A DNA stretch of 64,000 nt from Treponema bryantii (GCF_900113965.1 NZ_FORI01000006.1:62001-126000), one strand, 5' to 3'. Positions 18,170 through 27,848 are shown, counted from the stretch's first letter. Made by a program: numbers and translations. The notes: generated from the sequence alone by a model not told the origin.

Positions 18170-19434
18170 TCTTTGGTCCCTGAGCGGAGTCGATGGGTAA
18201 TCAATCTACATAAGAATTTGTAAAGCAATCCAAGAAGAATGGTTACTGCAAAAACGGCAACGAAGTAAATTGCCATATTGTAGTGACCTGGTTTTTGAAG
18301 CACAATATTTCCATACTGTCTGCTTGGTTTATAAAGAAGGAATCGGAATGCTGTTATAGCAATCAGATTCATCATATAAGTTTCAAGAGAATATTTTCCA
18401 AAGAATCGGCTTACAGGATTTGAAACCTTGTATTTGAGCATGATTGTAAAGAACATAACTGCAAACATCATGCTGTAAGGAATAACGCAGAAATAGGTTG
18501 CGATTTTTCTGTCGATATCAGGACCACGTCCGCTCCATTCTGTCCACCAGCCAAAACGCATCTGTCCGTAAGAAGAAAGGGCAAAGGTGATAAAGGTAAC
18601 AAAAATCACTAGAAGAAGTTTTCCCCAGTAGAACTTTTTGAACCATTCACGAATCTGAGTTTCAAACTGTGCAAAGAGCATACCAATCAAAAAGGCCGGG
18701 CAGGAATTAATCCACCATTCACCGGAGAGCCACCAGATCTGCTGCTGTGTCCACCACTTTGACTGAAGTTCACCAGTCTGTGAAAGCCACCAGTTCTTAG
18801 GACCTGCAAACCAAGGGAAATGTCCGTTTACGCAGAAAATCATTCCAAGCGCAACAATTACAAGAGCCATAAGGCAGTAACTGATTTTTCGGTTTTTGAT
18901 GTTTTTGAAAAACAGATAGAAAGCAATATAGAGGATGGAAGCAATAATCGGATACCAGGCATACTGGTTCATCATTGTGATTCCGATGATGTGTGTAATC
19001 CACTGCATTGGAGGTAAACGCTCTCCGCTTGCAAAACGAAGAATTCCGTAAATCACAATACTTACATAGTAAGGAATGACGAGAGTTTTTACTACACGCT
19101 TTTTGATAAAGCCGTTGAAGTAATCCGGCTTTGTTTCAAGACTTTTGATAAGTCCAAAGCCTGAACAGAAAAAGAAGATTGCAACAAAGAGGAAGCCGGC
19201 ATTTACAAAGATTGAAAGTTCTCCTGGCTTTGAAAATCCGTTTGCCTGCTGGAAGGCATCTTCCTGCGAAATGTGATGAAGAATTACGCCAATGGCCGCA
19301 AAACCTCGCAATGACATAAATGAGTCTAATGAAGAAGAATCTTCATGAAACTGATCTTTTTTGAAACCGGCGAATTTTCCGCCCCAGATAAGAAGTGCCA
19401 GAATTAGCACGTAAACAGTGTAGGTTAAGTACAT
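18166..19434 (-). CDS. Acyltransferase 3 family membrane protein
   Basis: A 422-residue multi-pass membrane protein of the O-acetyltransferase (OafA/acyltransferase 3) family. Landmarks are SLRGFAAIGVILHHISQ near the N-terminus, with the catalytic-type His, and FFFCSGFGLIKSLE; about ten hydrophobic helices follow. Such proteins acylate sugars of envelope polymers or secreted glycans. I prefer the ATG with GAGG seven bases upstream; a GTG four codons earlier is possible. The last residues (RLRSGTKD) come from a copy of the dispersed repeat (CCCTGAGCGGAGTCGATGGGT). Confidence 0.85.
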   Translation of the reverse strand: MYLTYTVYVLILALLIWGGKFAGFKKDQFHEDSSSLDSFMSLRGFAAIGVILHHISQEDAFQQANGFSKPGELSIFVNAGFLFVAIFFFCSGFGLIKSLETKPDYFNGFIKKRVVKTLVIPYYVSIVIYGILRFASGERLPPMQWITHIIGITMMNQYAWYPIIASILYIAFYLFFKNIKNRKISYCLMALVIVALGMIFCVNGHFPWFAGPKNWWLSQTGELQSKWWTQQQIWWLSGEWWINSCPAFLIGMLFAQFETQIREWFKKFYWGKLLLVIFVTFITFALSSYGQMRFGWWTEWSGRGPDIDRKIATYFCVIPYSMMFAVMFFTIMLKYKVSNPVSRFFGKYSLETYMMNLIAITAFRFLLYKPSRQYGNIVLQKPGHYNMAIYFVAVFAVTILLGLLYKFLCRLITHRLRSGTKD

Positions 19435-19483
19435 TTTATGCCTCACAATTTTTAATATATTTAAAAATTATAAGGCATAAAAT
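19433..19483. repeat. Large inverted repeat over the acyltransferase promoter and start
   Basis: Arms ATTTTATGCCTCACAATTTT+TAA (19433-19455) and its near-perfect complement (19461-19483) differ at two of 23 positions and are separated by TATAT. It covers the start codon region and a minus-strand TATAAT (19467-19472). It could be an operator for a dimeric regulator or a duplicated start region. Confidence 0.7.
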
Positions 19484-19505
19484 GCTGTCGTGAAAGTTTT
19501 ATTTT

Positions 19506-21098
19506 TTATTTTTCGAAAACAATAACATTCCATGAAAGTGGCTTTACCCTTGTTGAAGCAATGCCATTTTCAATAGTTACGCTGCAAGCCTTTGGTGCTT
19601 TCCAGTCGTTTCCAAAGCTGCTCTTTGCGTCAAAGTCTTCGCTGTAAAGCTCATAGCTTGCTGCAGATTTAAAGCCTTCAAAACCACGTACATCAAGGTC
19701 GAGAGGATACTCTTCTTTTTCGTTGCGGTTGATGACAAATACTGCAAGGCGGCCTTTGTTTTCGTCCCAGGCGCAGGCACTGTCTATGTAGTTTACATTG
19801 TTCTTGCCTGTGTACTGAGAAGTGTCATCAATTGCGTAGCCCGGCATATCAAAAGTTTCTGAATCAACTATTGTCTGGAGAGAAGTACCCTTTGCATAAT
19901 CAATGAGCTGGCGGAATGCATAGTTTGTTGCAGGAATCCATACATGGTCGTGATTTGAAGCAACCAGAGAAGCAAGTCCTCCTGTCATACAGCCAATTTT
20001 TACGCGGTCTGCATGGCGTAAGAGTGCGAGCTGGATTGATGTCATGCTAAGAACCTTGAGCATATCTCCACCAGGGAATTCACGCTCCGGCATATTGTCC
20101 GGGTCGTGACGAACATATTTGCGCTCTGGATCAAACTTGTAGTGAACGCGTGCCATATTGTACGGACCGTAGCCAGGATTCAGTTCGCTGAATGGACGAG
20201 GGAATGCGCCATACTCATCAAAAGAAATATTTACCTTGCGAGGTGAGCGGTGCTTAGCCTGAATGTAATCGAGCATTGCTGCTTCTGTGTTGATAAAATC
20301 TTCATAATAAAGAGAGCCACCAAGCAGTGATAATGTGTCTCCCGGTTTTGCAATGTGATAGTGGTGAAGGGCAAGATAGTCTACTGTGTCGTAACACTGG
20401 TCCATCACCTTTGCTTCCCATTCAGGATAGTGATCCATAAATGAAGCAGAAGAGCCGCAGACAACAGTCTCAACAGTTTCATCAATCCACTTCATAGCCT
20501 TTGAAGCTTCGTGGCAGAGAGTTCCATAACCGGTAGGATTCTTTTCCCACGAGCCGAGCTGCCAGTGACCGTCCATTTCGTTTCCAAGACACCAGGTTTT
20601 TACACCGTAAGGTTTTTCGTGACCATATTTACGGCGAAGATCAGACCAATAAGTTCCGCCTTCATGATTTGTATATTCAATGCAGTCCATTGCGTCCTGC
20701 AGAGTTCCTGTTCCAAGGTTTACTGTGTAGATGGGAGCAGTTCCTACTTTTTCTGCCCACTGAAGATATTCGTCATGACCAACATCATTTGGAATATACT
20801 GATGCCATGCCGGGTCAAGATGAGCCTTGCGGCCTTCCATAGGGCCAATTGAGTCTTTCCACTGCCATGCTGAAACAAAGTTTCCGCCCGGCATACGAAC
20901 TGCAGGCAAGCCTGTCTCGCGCAGTGCATTAATAAAATCTGTGCGGAAGCCCTGAGCGTCTGCAGTAGGGTGCTTTGGATTAAACATAGTTCCGTTTACC
21001 ATAGTACCAATTGGCTCAAGAAACGCAGAGAACAAGCGGGGTGAAATCTCCCCGATTGTAAATTTTGGATGAATTGTGATTCTAGCTTTTTTTGACAT
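19506..21098 (-). CDS. Alpha-L-arabinofuranosidase, glycoside hydrolase family 51
   Basis: A 530-residue retaining hydrolase that removes arabinofuranose from arabinoxylan or arabinan oligosaccharides. The catalytic acid is Glu174 in WCLGNEMDG and the nucleophile is Glu295 in ISFDEYGAF; other family landmarks are LRETGLPAVRMPGGNFVSAW and the LHHYH motif. There is no signal peptide, so it should act in the cytoplasm on imported oligosaccharides. The ribosome site GGAGGATTTC precedes the ATG. It lies 47 bases after a MATE transporter gene, with a repeat copy between. Confidence 0.93.
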   Translation of the reverse strand: MSKKARITIHPKFTIGEISPRLFSAFLEPIGTMVNGTMFNPKHPTADAQGFRTDFINALRETGLPAVRMPGGNFVSAWQWKDSIGPMEGRKAHLDPAWHQYIPNDVGHDEYLQWAEKVGTAPIYTVNLGTGTLQDAMDCIEYTNHEGGTYWSDLRRKYGHEKPYGVKTWCLGNEMDGHWQLGSWEKNPTGYGTLCHEASKAMKWIDETVETVVCGSSASFMDHYPEWEAKVMDQCYDTVDYLALHHYHIAKPGDTLSLLGGSLYYEDFINTEAAMLDYIQAKHRSPRKVNISFDEYGAFPRPFSELNPGYGPYNMARVHYKFDPERKYVRHDPDNMPEREFPGGDMLKVLSMTSIQLALLRHADRVKIGCMTGGLASLVASNHDHVWIPATNYAFRQLIDYAKGTSLQTIVDSETFDMPGYAIDDTSQYTGKNNVNYIDSACAWDENKGRLAVFVINRNEKEEYPLDLDVRGFEGFKSAASYELYSEDFDAKSSFGNDWKAPKACSVTIENGIASTRVKPLSWNVIVFEK

Positions 21099-21119
21099 TT
21101 TGAAATCCTCCTAATTTTT

Positions 21120-21143
21120 GTCATCCTGAACTTGTTTCATGAT
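21120..21143. repeat. Dispersed repeat copy (CTGAACTTG type)
   Basis: GTCATCCTGAACTTGTTTCATGA matches the arm pattern of the repeat seen at 9328 and elsewhere; it lies in the 47-base gap between the MATE and GH51 genes. Confidence 0.6.
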
Positions 21144-21145
21144 TT

Positions 21146-22531
21146 TTATTTTCCAGTGGAAATTTTCTTAATCCATTTTTCACTGCGAAGGCGGATTACA
21201 CACCACACAGTTTTTACAATATCATCAGATTTGAGGGCAACGTAAATCCAGAAAGCCGGCCAGTGGAAAACAAAGCCTGCAAGGATTCCGAATGGAATTG
21301 AAAGTACCCATAAAAAGATATTGTCGGCGAGCATAAGCATTTTTGTGTCGCCGCCGCCACGCAGAACGCCCTTTGTCATAATGCTGTTTGTAGCGCGGAA
21401 AATTATGATAAGGCTGATTGCCGCCATAAGCTGGCCTGCAATGTTTACAGTCTCTTCGCTTACGTTGTAGGTTGAAATGATAGGTTTGCTTACTGCCAGA
21501 ATAAAAATAGCAGAGAGGGCTCCAAGCGCAAAACCAAGTCCCAGGAACATCCAGCCCTGCTGCATAGTTTTCTTTTTATCACCAAGGCCAAGAGTCTGAC
21601 CGGTAACAATTGCCCCTGCCTGTGAAACACCCTGAATCACAACAGTACTGAGCTGCTGGGTTACACTTGTAATTGCATTTGCCGCAACAAAGGCTGCTCC
21701 CAGGTGTCCAATTACCATTGCAACAGAGTTGTTTCCGATTGCAAGAATTGCATCACTGATAAGGACAGGAATACTGATTCGGATATATTCTCCAATCAGA
21801 GAACTTGTCTTCATAAAAAGATCTTTTACACGGAACTGAATCTTTTTATCAACAAAGAAAAGATATCCTACAATCATGATGGCTTCAAAAAGACGGGCAA
21901 TCAGAGTTCCAAGGGCAGCACCGGCAACCTCCATACGAGGTGCTCCAAACTTTCCGAAAATAAAAGCATAGTTAGCACCAAGGTTTACAAAAAAGGCGCC
22001 AATAGAAACATAAAGCGGAAGTCTTACCTGACCAACACTTCGCAGTACAATTGTAGAAACGAGCGAGGTTCCAAGGAAGAAGTAAGTTATAATTGACCAG
22101 CGGAAATAAATATCACCAAGGCGGATAATTTCTTCGTCGCTGGTGTACATCTTCATAAGAAGGCTTGGCATGAGCAAGGTTGCAAGTGCAAACAGAGCAG
22201 CGAGTCCCACTGTAATTCTGAGCATAAGACAGACAGTCTGCTTGAGAGCGTGGCCGGCTTCTTCTTCGTGACCGTCTGCTGCTTTTTTCATACCCCAGTA
22301 ACGCGAAACGAGAACCGAAGCTCCCATTCCAAGGCCCATACAGAAAATATGATAGATACTGATAAATGAGTTTGCTAAAGATGTGGCCGAAAGCGCATTT
22401 TCACCAAGGCTTCCGACCATAATTGTATCGAGCATGTTTACGCCGATACTGATAAGACTTTGAAGTGCAATAGGAAGGGCGAGTGCAAACACGCCCTTAT
22501 AGAATTTAGGTTCATTTTGAAAGAGTTTCAT
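21146..22531 (-). CDS. MATE family efflux transporter
   Basis: A 461-residue protein with about twelve membrane helices in two MATE repeats (LALPIALQSLISIGVNMLDTIMVGSLGENALSA in the first, SIPVLISDAILAIGNNSVAMVIGHLGAAFVAA in the second). Such antiporters expel organic cations, drugs or metabolites using Na+ or H+. It is preceded 24 bases upstream by a second MATE gene, yet has its own promoter: TTGTAG (22561-22566), 17 bases, TACAAT, six bases, ATG on the minus strand, with no ribosome site. Confidence 0.92.
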   Translation of the reverse strand: MKLFQNEPKFYKGVFALALPIALQSLISIGVNMLDTIMVGSLGENALSATSLANSFISIYHIFCMGLGMGASVLVSRYWGMKKAADGHEEEAGHALKQTVCLMLRITVGLAALFALATLLMPSLLMKMYTSDEEIIRLGDIYFRWSIITYFFLGTSLVSTIVLRSVGQVRLPLYVSIGAFFVNLGANYAFIFGKFGAPRMEVAGAALGTLIARLFEAIMIVGYLFFVDKKIQFRVKDLFMKTSSLIGEYIRISIPVLISDAILAIGNNSVAMVIGHLGAAFVAANAITSVTQQLSTVVIQGVSQAGAIVTGQTLGLGDKKKTMQQGWMFLGLGFALGALSAIFILAVSKPIISTYNVSEETVNIAGQLMAAISLIIIFRATNSIMTKGVLRGGGDTKMLMLADNIFLWVLSIPFGILAGFVFHWPAFWIYVALKSDDIVKTVWCVIRLRSEKWIKKISTGK

Positions 22532-22537
22532 GAAGGC

Positions 22538-22566
22538 ATTGTAAAACGTTTAACATTATTCTACAA
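22538..22566 (-). promoter_or_regulatory. Leaderless-type promoter of the downstream MATE gene
   Basis: On the minus strand TTGTAG, 17 bases, TACAAT, then six bases to ATG. The -35 overlaps the last codons of the upstream MATE gene. Confidence 0.5.
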
Positions 22567-23905
22567 GCCGGTGTTTCTCCCATCTTCGGCTCTTCCATCT
22601 CCACAGCATTACAAGACCGCGGGTAGTTTCATCAGTTCCAATTCCAAGCCAGAAGCCTACAAGACCAAGTCCGCATTTGATACCAAGAATATAGCTCAAA
22701 AGAACCTGAACAGACCAGTTTGAAAAGATTCCGTATAATACAGGGAATCGTACATCACCAGAACCTTTAAGACCACCAATATAAATCAGATTAAGGGAGC
22801 GGCCAAATTCAATATATGCCGAATAAAGCAGCAGAGTACTTACAAGAGCGTGAACTTCCGGAATATCTGTAAAAATGCTGATTACAGGATTCTTTATCAG
22901 ATTGACTATGACAATCATAATCATAGAGCAGGAAGTTGCCACAAGCTGATAGCGGAATACCTTTTTGTAAACAACTTCATTCTGATGAGCGCCAACAAAG
23001 TAACCAGACTTAATCTGAGTAGCCTGACCAATCGCAATAGCAGCAACGAATACAAAGCGCAAAATAGTCATTGTGTAAACCTGGGCAGACATGGCATAAG
23101 TTCCAAGAGTAGAAATCATTGCCATAACTGTAATCTGGCTTACGTTATAAGAAAGACTTTCGCCCGCTGTAGGAACACCAACCTTAAGAACCATCTTAAA
23201 GGCATCTTTTGGGACCTTTGTGATGCCATGAATATGGAAAACAACATCCTTGCGACGGCGGATAAAGAAGAAGAAAAGAATGCAGGAAACAACCATTGCA
23301 AGGCCTGACGCACCTGCAACACCAGGAACTCCGAGTACAGGCAAGCCAAACCAGCCGTAAAGCGAAAGGGCATTACCAAGAACGTTTGTGAGATTTGCGG
23401 CAATCGAAACAATCATAGCTTCTGTTGTGTAGCCGTAGCTGCGGAGAATTGCTCCCTGAAGAAGACTGAACGCATTAAAGAAACAGCAACAGCCGCCGTA
23501 AATTACAAAATACTGCCATGCGTAGTGGCGGACAATTTCTTCAAGCTGATAACGGCCAAGCAGCCAGCCGGTTCCAAAAATAACCAGAGCGGTAAGCAGA
23601 AGCGAAATGAAAAAGACCATGATTGCACCCGCCTGAGCAACATGCCCCAGTTCTTTTTCTGATTTTTCTGCGCCAAGGTACTGTGCAAGTACAATTGAAC
23701 ATCCGGTACCAATTACAGAGAATATAATAGTAAGAAAGAATACATACTGAGAAACAAGACCTACAGCAGCAACAGCTTCGTTACTGTAGGAACTGAGCAT
23801 CATAGTATCAACAGAGGAAACTAAAATTCTGAAAAACTGCTCCATTGCGATAGGCAAAGTGAGCTTGAGCATCGGCAATGCGCCACGATTCTTATTCTGT
23901 GCCAT
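22556..23905 (-). CDS. MATE family efflux transporter
   Basis: A 449-residue twelve-helix transporter, distinct in sequence from its neighbour (LKLTLPIAMEQFFRILVSSVDTMMLSSYSNEAVAAVG; second half VGVPTAGESLSYNVSQITVMAMISTLG). The substrate is unknown. The start lacks a ribosome site; TACAAT (minus strand, 23912-23917) ends six bases before the ATG. Two adjacent MATE genes could have different substrates or, less likely, cooperate. Confidence 0.92.
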   Translation of the reverse strand: MAQNKNRGALPMLKLTLPIAMEQFFRILVSSVDTMMLSSYSNEAVAAVGLVSQYVFFLTIIFSVIGTGCSIVLAQYLGAEKSEKELGHVAQAGAIMVFFISLLLTALVIFGTGWLLGRYQLEEIVRHYAWQYFVIYGGCCCFFNAFSLLQGAILRSYGYTTEAMIVSIAANLTNVLGNALSLYGWFGLPVLGVPGVAGASGLAMVVSCILFFFFIRRRKDVVFHIHGITKVPKDAFKMVLKVGVPTAGESLSYNVSQITVMAMISTLGTYAMSAQVYTMTILRFVFVAAIAIGQATQIKSGYFVGAHQNEVVYKKVFRYQLVATSCSMIMIVIVNLIKNPVISIFTDIPEVHALVSTLLLYSAYIEFGRSLNLIYIGGLKGSGDVRFPVLYGIFSNWSVQVLLSYILGIKCGLGLVGFWLGIGTDETTRGLVMLWRWKSRRWEKHRLVE

Positions 23906-24041
23906 AATTGTATTGTATATTGTTGAAAAAATTGTAAATTGTCAAATTCTCTTAAAAAATAGACCTCTTCGCTTCATAAATTTTTGTGATTTTTTCACCA
24001 TTTTTCACAGTTGTATTGATGAATAGAAACAAAAAATCCGA

Positions 24042-24117
24042 TATAATAAAGTAGGAAACTTTCGGTGGCTGCAAAGTCTGTTATGTCATTCAGCCAGTGC
24101 ACCCGAATGTTTTCAAA
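24042..24117 (+). promoter_or_regulatory. Promoter and structured leader of the AGCS symporter gene
   Basis: TATAAT (24042-24047) gives a leader of about 95 bases. Within it AAACTTTCGGTGGCTG (24057-24072) can pair with CAGCCAGTGCACCCGAATGTTT (about 24092-24114) through TGGCTG/CAGCCA, CGG/CCG and AAAC/GTTT. The fold ends 30 bases before the GGTGG ribosome site. I do not recognise it as a known riboswitch class. Confidence 0.45.
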
Positions 24118-24148
24118 GGTATAACATTATTTTCTAAAAGGTGGAAAA

Positions 24149-25588
24149 ATGACTTTCAGTTCAGTTCTTGATTCCATTGATGGAATCGTGTGGGGAATCC
24201 CTACAATCGTCCTTATCCTTGCCACAGGTCTTATCCTGACAATCCGTGCACGTGGCATTCAGTTCACAAAGTTTGGAAGAGCCTTCAGATCAATCTTCAA
24301 AGAAAATGAAGGTAAAGGTGAGCTTTCTGGTTTTGCAGCCCTCTGTACAGCACTTTCAGCAACAATCGGTACCGGTAATATTGTCGGTGTAGCAACAGCT
24401 CTCGTAGCAGGTGGTCCTGGAGCCCTCTTCTGGATGTGGATTGCCGCCATTCTTGGAACAGCAACAAAATATGCAGAATGTATGCTTGCTATTAAATATC
24501 GCGAAGTAAGCCCAGACGGACACGTTCTTGGTGGACCTTTCTATACAATCGAAAAAGGTATGGGCCCTAAGTGGAAGTGGCTCGCAGTGCTCTTTGCAGT
24601 ATTCGGAGCTCTTGCCGGTATCATGGGTATTGGTACAATGACTCAGATCAACGGTATCACTTCTGCAGTAAACAACGCATTTGACCCTAACAGCGCACAC
24701 ATCGCTTTCACACTCTTTGGAAATGACTACACATGGGCAACAGTAATTGCCGGTGCAGTTGTAACAATCTGTACAGCACTCGTAGTAATCGGTGGTATTA
24801 AGCGTATTTCAAAAGTTGCAGAAAAAGTTGTTCCTGCAATGGCAATTATCTATGTATTCCTCGGACTATCAATCCTCATCATGAACGCAATGAAGATTCC
24901 TGGCGCATTCGTTCTCATCTTCAAGAGCGCATTCGGATGGAAGGCTGTTGGAGCCGGAGCAATGGGATTCGTATTCAAGCAGATTACAGACTCAATGCAG
25001 AAAGGTATTGCACGCGGTATCTTCTCTAACGAGGCCGGCCTTGGTTCTGCGCCAATCGCTGCTTCTGCAGTTCAGACAAATGAACCTGTAGAGCAGGGAC
25101 TTGTAAACATGACTGGTACAATCATTGATACACTCATCATCTGTACAATGACAGGTCTTGCAATCGTAATCGCTTTCTATGGTGATATCATTGGTGGTGT
25201 TACAGAATGGAACGCAGGTGCTCAGGGTGCTGTTCTTACAGCTACAGCTTTTGCAAAAGTACTTGGTGGTGACGGACACAGCGTTCAGTTCCTTCTTATG
25301 CTTTGTCTTGCTTTCTTTGCTTTCACTACAATTCTTGGATGGGACTACTACTCAGAAAAATGTCTTGAATATCTTACAAAGGGAAATATGGGACCTGTAA
25401 AGGCTTACCGCTGGCTCTACATTCTTGCAGTTGCAATCGGACCATACTTCACAGTAAACGCTGTATTTACAATTGCAGATATTTTCAACGGTCTTATGGC
25501 AATTCCTAACTGTGTCGCTTTGATTGCTTTGAGCGGTGTAGTTGCTAAGGAAACTAAGGCTTACTTTGATAAGTATCCGACACTCTAA
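24149..25588 (+). CDS. Sodium:alanine/glycine symporter (AGCS family)
   Basis: A 479-residue Na+-coupled amino-acid importer. Family landmarks include FAALCTALSATIGTGNIVGVATALVAGGPGALFWMW near the N-terminus, ATKYAECMLAIKYR, and the conserved GIARGIFSNEAGLGSAPIAASA. About eleven membrane helices are apparent. The substrate is probably alanine or glycine by family. Codon use is of the highly expressed type. It is a single-gene unit with its own structured leader; the stop overlaps the converging cyclase gene by four bases. Confidence 0.95.
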   Translation: MTFSSVLDSIDGIVWGIPTIVLILATGLILTIRARGIQFTKFGRAFRSIFKENEGKGELSGFAALCTALSATIGTGNIVGVATALVAGGPGALFWMWIAAILGTATKYAECMLAIKYREVSPDGHVLGGPFYTIEKGMGPKWKWLAVLFAVFGALAGIMGIGTMTQINGITSAVNNAFDPNSAHIAFTLFGNDYTWATVIAGAVVTICTALVVIGGIKRISKVAEKVVPAMAIIYVFLGLSILIMNAMKIPGAFVLIFKSAFGWKAVGAGAMGFVFKQITDSMQKGIARGIFSNEAGLGSAPIAASAVQTNEPVEQGLVNMTGTIIDTLIICTMTGLAIVIAFYGDIIGGVTEWNAGAQGAVLTATAFAKVLGGDGHSVQFLLMLCLAFFAFTTILGWDYYSEKCLEYLTKGNMGPVKAYRWLYILAVAIGPYFTVNAVFTIADIFNGLMAIPNCVALIALSGVVAKETKAYFDKYPTL

Positions 25589-26637
25589 TTAATTTCATCG
25601 CCGTTCATGTAAATCTTATTACGGCCATCAGTTTTGGCTAGGTATAGATTTTCATCGGCGATTTTAAGAGTCCGGTTATAATCTTTGCAGAAGGAAGCAA
25701 TACCTGCAGAGATTGTAACCGGATTTCCTTCTACTACAAAATGCATCCGTACATCGTTCATAATCCGCTGAAATAATTCAAGCGTCTTATTATCTGGCAG
25801 GCGTGAAAGAATTACGAATTCTTCTCCACCGTAGCGGTAAAGTTCAAATTCATTCGAACAGTATTTAAGAACAATTTCAGAAAGATTCTTCAGTGCAGTG
25901 TCACCAATCTGATGTCCGTAGGTGTCGTTTATATTCTTAAAATAATCAATGTCATAAATAATAACGCTCTTTACGCCAAGTTCGGCGCGGTTATCAAGAG
26001 CACGTCTGTTATAAAGACCAGTCAGTTCATCACGCGAAGAAAGTTCCTTATAGCGTTTTTCTGAATCTTCAAGATTACGATTCTGTTTTGTAAACTGCTT
26101 TGAAACAACAAAACATACGCAGAAAATAAAAATATAGTTGATAGAAAATGCTGTACAGGTTTGAAGCATTTTTGAATTTGTAATAACCTCGCGGCCAGGA
26201 AAGAACGGAGCAACAAAAGTTAATACAAAAAGAAGATTATAATAAATCAGATTCGCAACAGGGAAGAAGAAGCTTGTCTTTTTGAGCGGCATTGAAAAGC
26301 CATAGTACATCGGAATAATCAGCATGTAAAACGGAAAACCGCAGCGAAGGTTTCCATTTGTAATGTACATGGCGGTAAAGGTAACAAAGCCGTAGAAGGT
26401 AACCGCAATAAAATTAAAGCGGTTGTAATCCTTCTTCTTAAAACAGTAATAAAGGAAAATAAAAAGAAGAATGAGAGCGCATACAAAACAGACCGAACTG
26501 TCTACAATGTAATTTTCAGCTCCGCTTACATGGAGAAGCCCTGTTATAAAGGAAATTATTGCTCCAATAAAATTGGTAGTAATTCCAAAAATTCCGAGGA
26601 TTGTAGCAAGCTGTTTTGCAAACGTCTCATTCTGCAT
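25585..26637 (-). CDS. Membrane-bound diguanylate cyclase (GGDEF)
   Basis: A 350-residue protein with six hydrophobic helices in the first 180 residues and a C-terminal GGDEF domain: DELTGLYNRRALD, IIYDIDYFKNINDTYGHQIGD, and the active-site RYGGEEF. It should make c-di-GMP. No RxxD inhibitory site is seen at the usual place, so product inhibition may be absent. The ATG follows the galK stop after one base, so it is translationally coupled to galactokinase, an unusual pairing. Confidence 0.92.
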   Translation of the reverse strand: MQNETFAKQLATILGIFGITTNFIGAIISFITGLLHVSGAENYIVDSSVCFVCALILLFIFLYYCFKKKDYNRFNFIAVTFYGFVTFTAMYITNGNLRCGFPFYMLIIPMYYGFSMPLKKTSFFFPVANLIYYNLLFVLTFVAPFFPGREVITNSKMLQTCTAFSINYIFIFCVCFVVSKQFTKQNRNLEDSEKRYKELSSRDELTGLYNRRALDNRAELGVKSVIIYDIDYFKNINDTYGHQIGDTALKNLSEIVLKYCSNEFELYRYGGEEFVILSRLPDNKTLELFQRIMNDVRMHFVVEGNPVTISAGIASFCKDYNRTLKIADENLYLAKTDGRNKIYMNGDEIN

Positions 26638-26638
26638 T

Positions 26639-27847
26639 TTATTTAATTTCTCTTACTCCGTCGCCGCTAGAGCAGGCAAAGAAGCCGCCTTCGTAGCCAA
26701 CAACTTTGCTGTATCCAGCTTGAACGTTCTTAATAAAATCTTCGGTGTTGTCTTTGTGTACAAGCGCAATTGCACATCCACCAAAACCGGCACCTGTCAT
26801 GCGGGCTCCGATACAGCCAGGCTGTTTGCTTGCAACATCAACAAGGGTATCAAGCTCAATTCCGGTAACTTCGTAGTCATCGCGAAGTGAATTGTGTGAA
26901 GCGTAAAGGAGCTGTCCGAGTTCTTCCAGCTTGTCGGCGCGGAGCGCAGCAACGGCGCGGAGTACTCTGTCATTTTCTGTAACGCAGTGGCGTACGCGGC
27001 GATAAATCACTTCATCTTTAATTGCGTTGCCGTTCTTCTCAAAAACTTCAGGAGTAATGCTGCAGAGATCTGGAACATTAAGACCTGCTGCCTGAAGCTC
27101 TGCGAGTCCCTGCTCACACTGAGCGCGTCTTTCGTTATATTTTGAATCTGCAAGCTTGCGCTGCTTTTTAGTGTTCATAACAACAAAGCGGTAATCACCA
27201 AGGTTGAGAGGAACATATTCGTGTTCAATCTTAGCGCAGTCCAAAAGTTCTGCAGTGTCTTTTTTACCGGTTGCAATAATGTACTGATCCATAATACCAC
27301 AGTTTACATTCATAAACTCGTGTTCGCTCTGCTGGCCCATAAGTGCAATGTCTTTGCGGCTGATGTTGAATCCGAATGTTTCACTTACAGCCCATGCAAA
27401 ACCGCATTCCAAAGCAGAAGAAGATGAGATTCCGCCTGCGCTAGGAACATTACTTGCAACAAGAACTTCAAATCCACAAGGGAAAGTGAGTCCGCGTTTT
27501 TTCATGCAGCTTAAGATTCCGTTCAAAAAGTTTGCATAGTCATTTGCCTTGTCGAATTTAAAATCATCATTAATATCAAAAGTGTAAGTGCCAGGGAAGA
27601 ACAAATCATTATAGATGATTTTTGTGTCAGTACGCTTGCGGATAGCACAGTACAGATAGCGGTCAATTGCGGCAGGGAATACAAAGCCTCCGTTGTAGTC
27701 AATGTGCTCGCCGATAATATTGATGCGGGCCGGAGAAGCAAACATGCGGATTTCTCCATTTGTGTCACGACCGTTTTCTGCAGCCTGATAAACTTCAATA
27801 AAATTCTCTCTCAAAAGTTCTGGTGTTACATCAAATTTTTCTTTCAT
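26639..27847 (-). CDS. galK: Galactokinase
   Basis: Phosphorylates galactose to galactose-1-phosphate, the first committed Leloir step. The 402-residue protein (starting MKEKFDVTPELL, ribosome site GGAAAGG) has the signature ARINIIGEHIDYNGGFVFP, the ATP loop SNVPSAGGISSSSALE, the catalytic-region NVNCGIMDQ and the C-terminal GARMTGAGFGGCAIAL. An upstream in-frame extension of 25 codons overlaps the preceding gene and is unlikely to be used. It follows the PHP gene by one base and precedes the cyclase by one base: a tight three-gene operon. galT and galE are not in the window. Confidence 0.95.
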   Translation of the reverse strand: MKEKFDVTPELLRENFIEVYQAAENGRDTNGEIRMFASPARINIIGEHIDYNGGFVFPAAIDRYLYCAIRKRTDTKIIYNDLFFPGTYTFDINDDFKFDKANDYANFLNGILSCMKKRGLTFPCGFEVLVASNVPSAGGISSSSALECGFAWAVSETFGFNISRKDIALMGQQSEHEFMNVNCGIMDQYIIATGKKDTAELLDCAKIEHEYVPLNLGDYRFVVMNTKKQRKLADSKYNERRAQCEQGLAELQAAGLNVPDLCSITPEVFEKNGNAIKDEVIYRRVRHCVTENDRVLRAVAALRADKLEELGQLLYASHNSLRDDYEVTGIELDTLVDVASKQPGCIGARMTGAGFGGCAIALVHKDNTEDFIKNVQAGYSKVVGYEGGFFACSSGDGVREIK

Positions 27848-27848
27848 T

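Noticed and set aside
24050-24148. Glycine riboswitch before the AGCS gene
   Set aside because: The conserved glycine aptamer segments are not evident; reported only as an unassigned structured leader.
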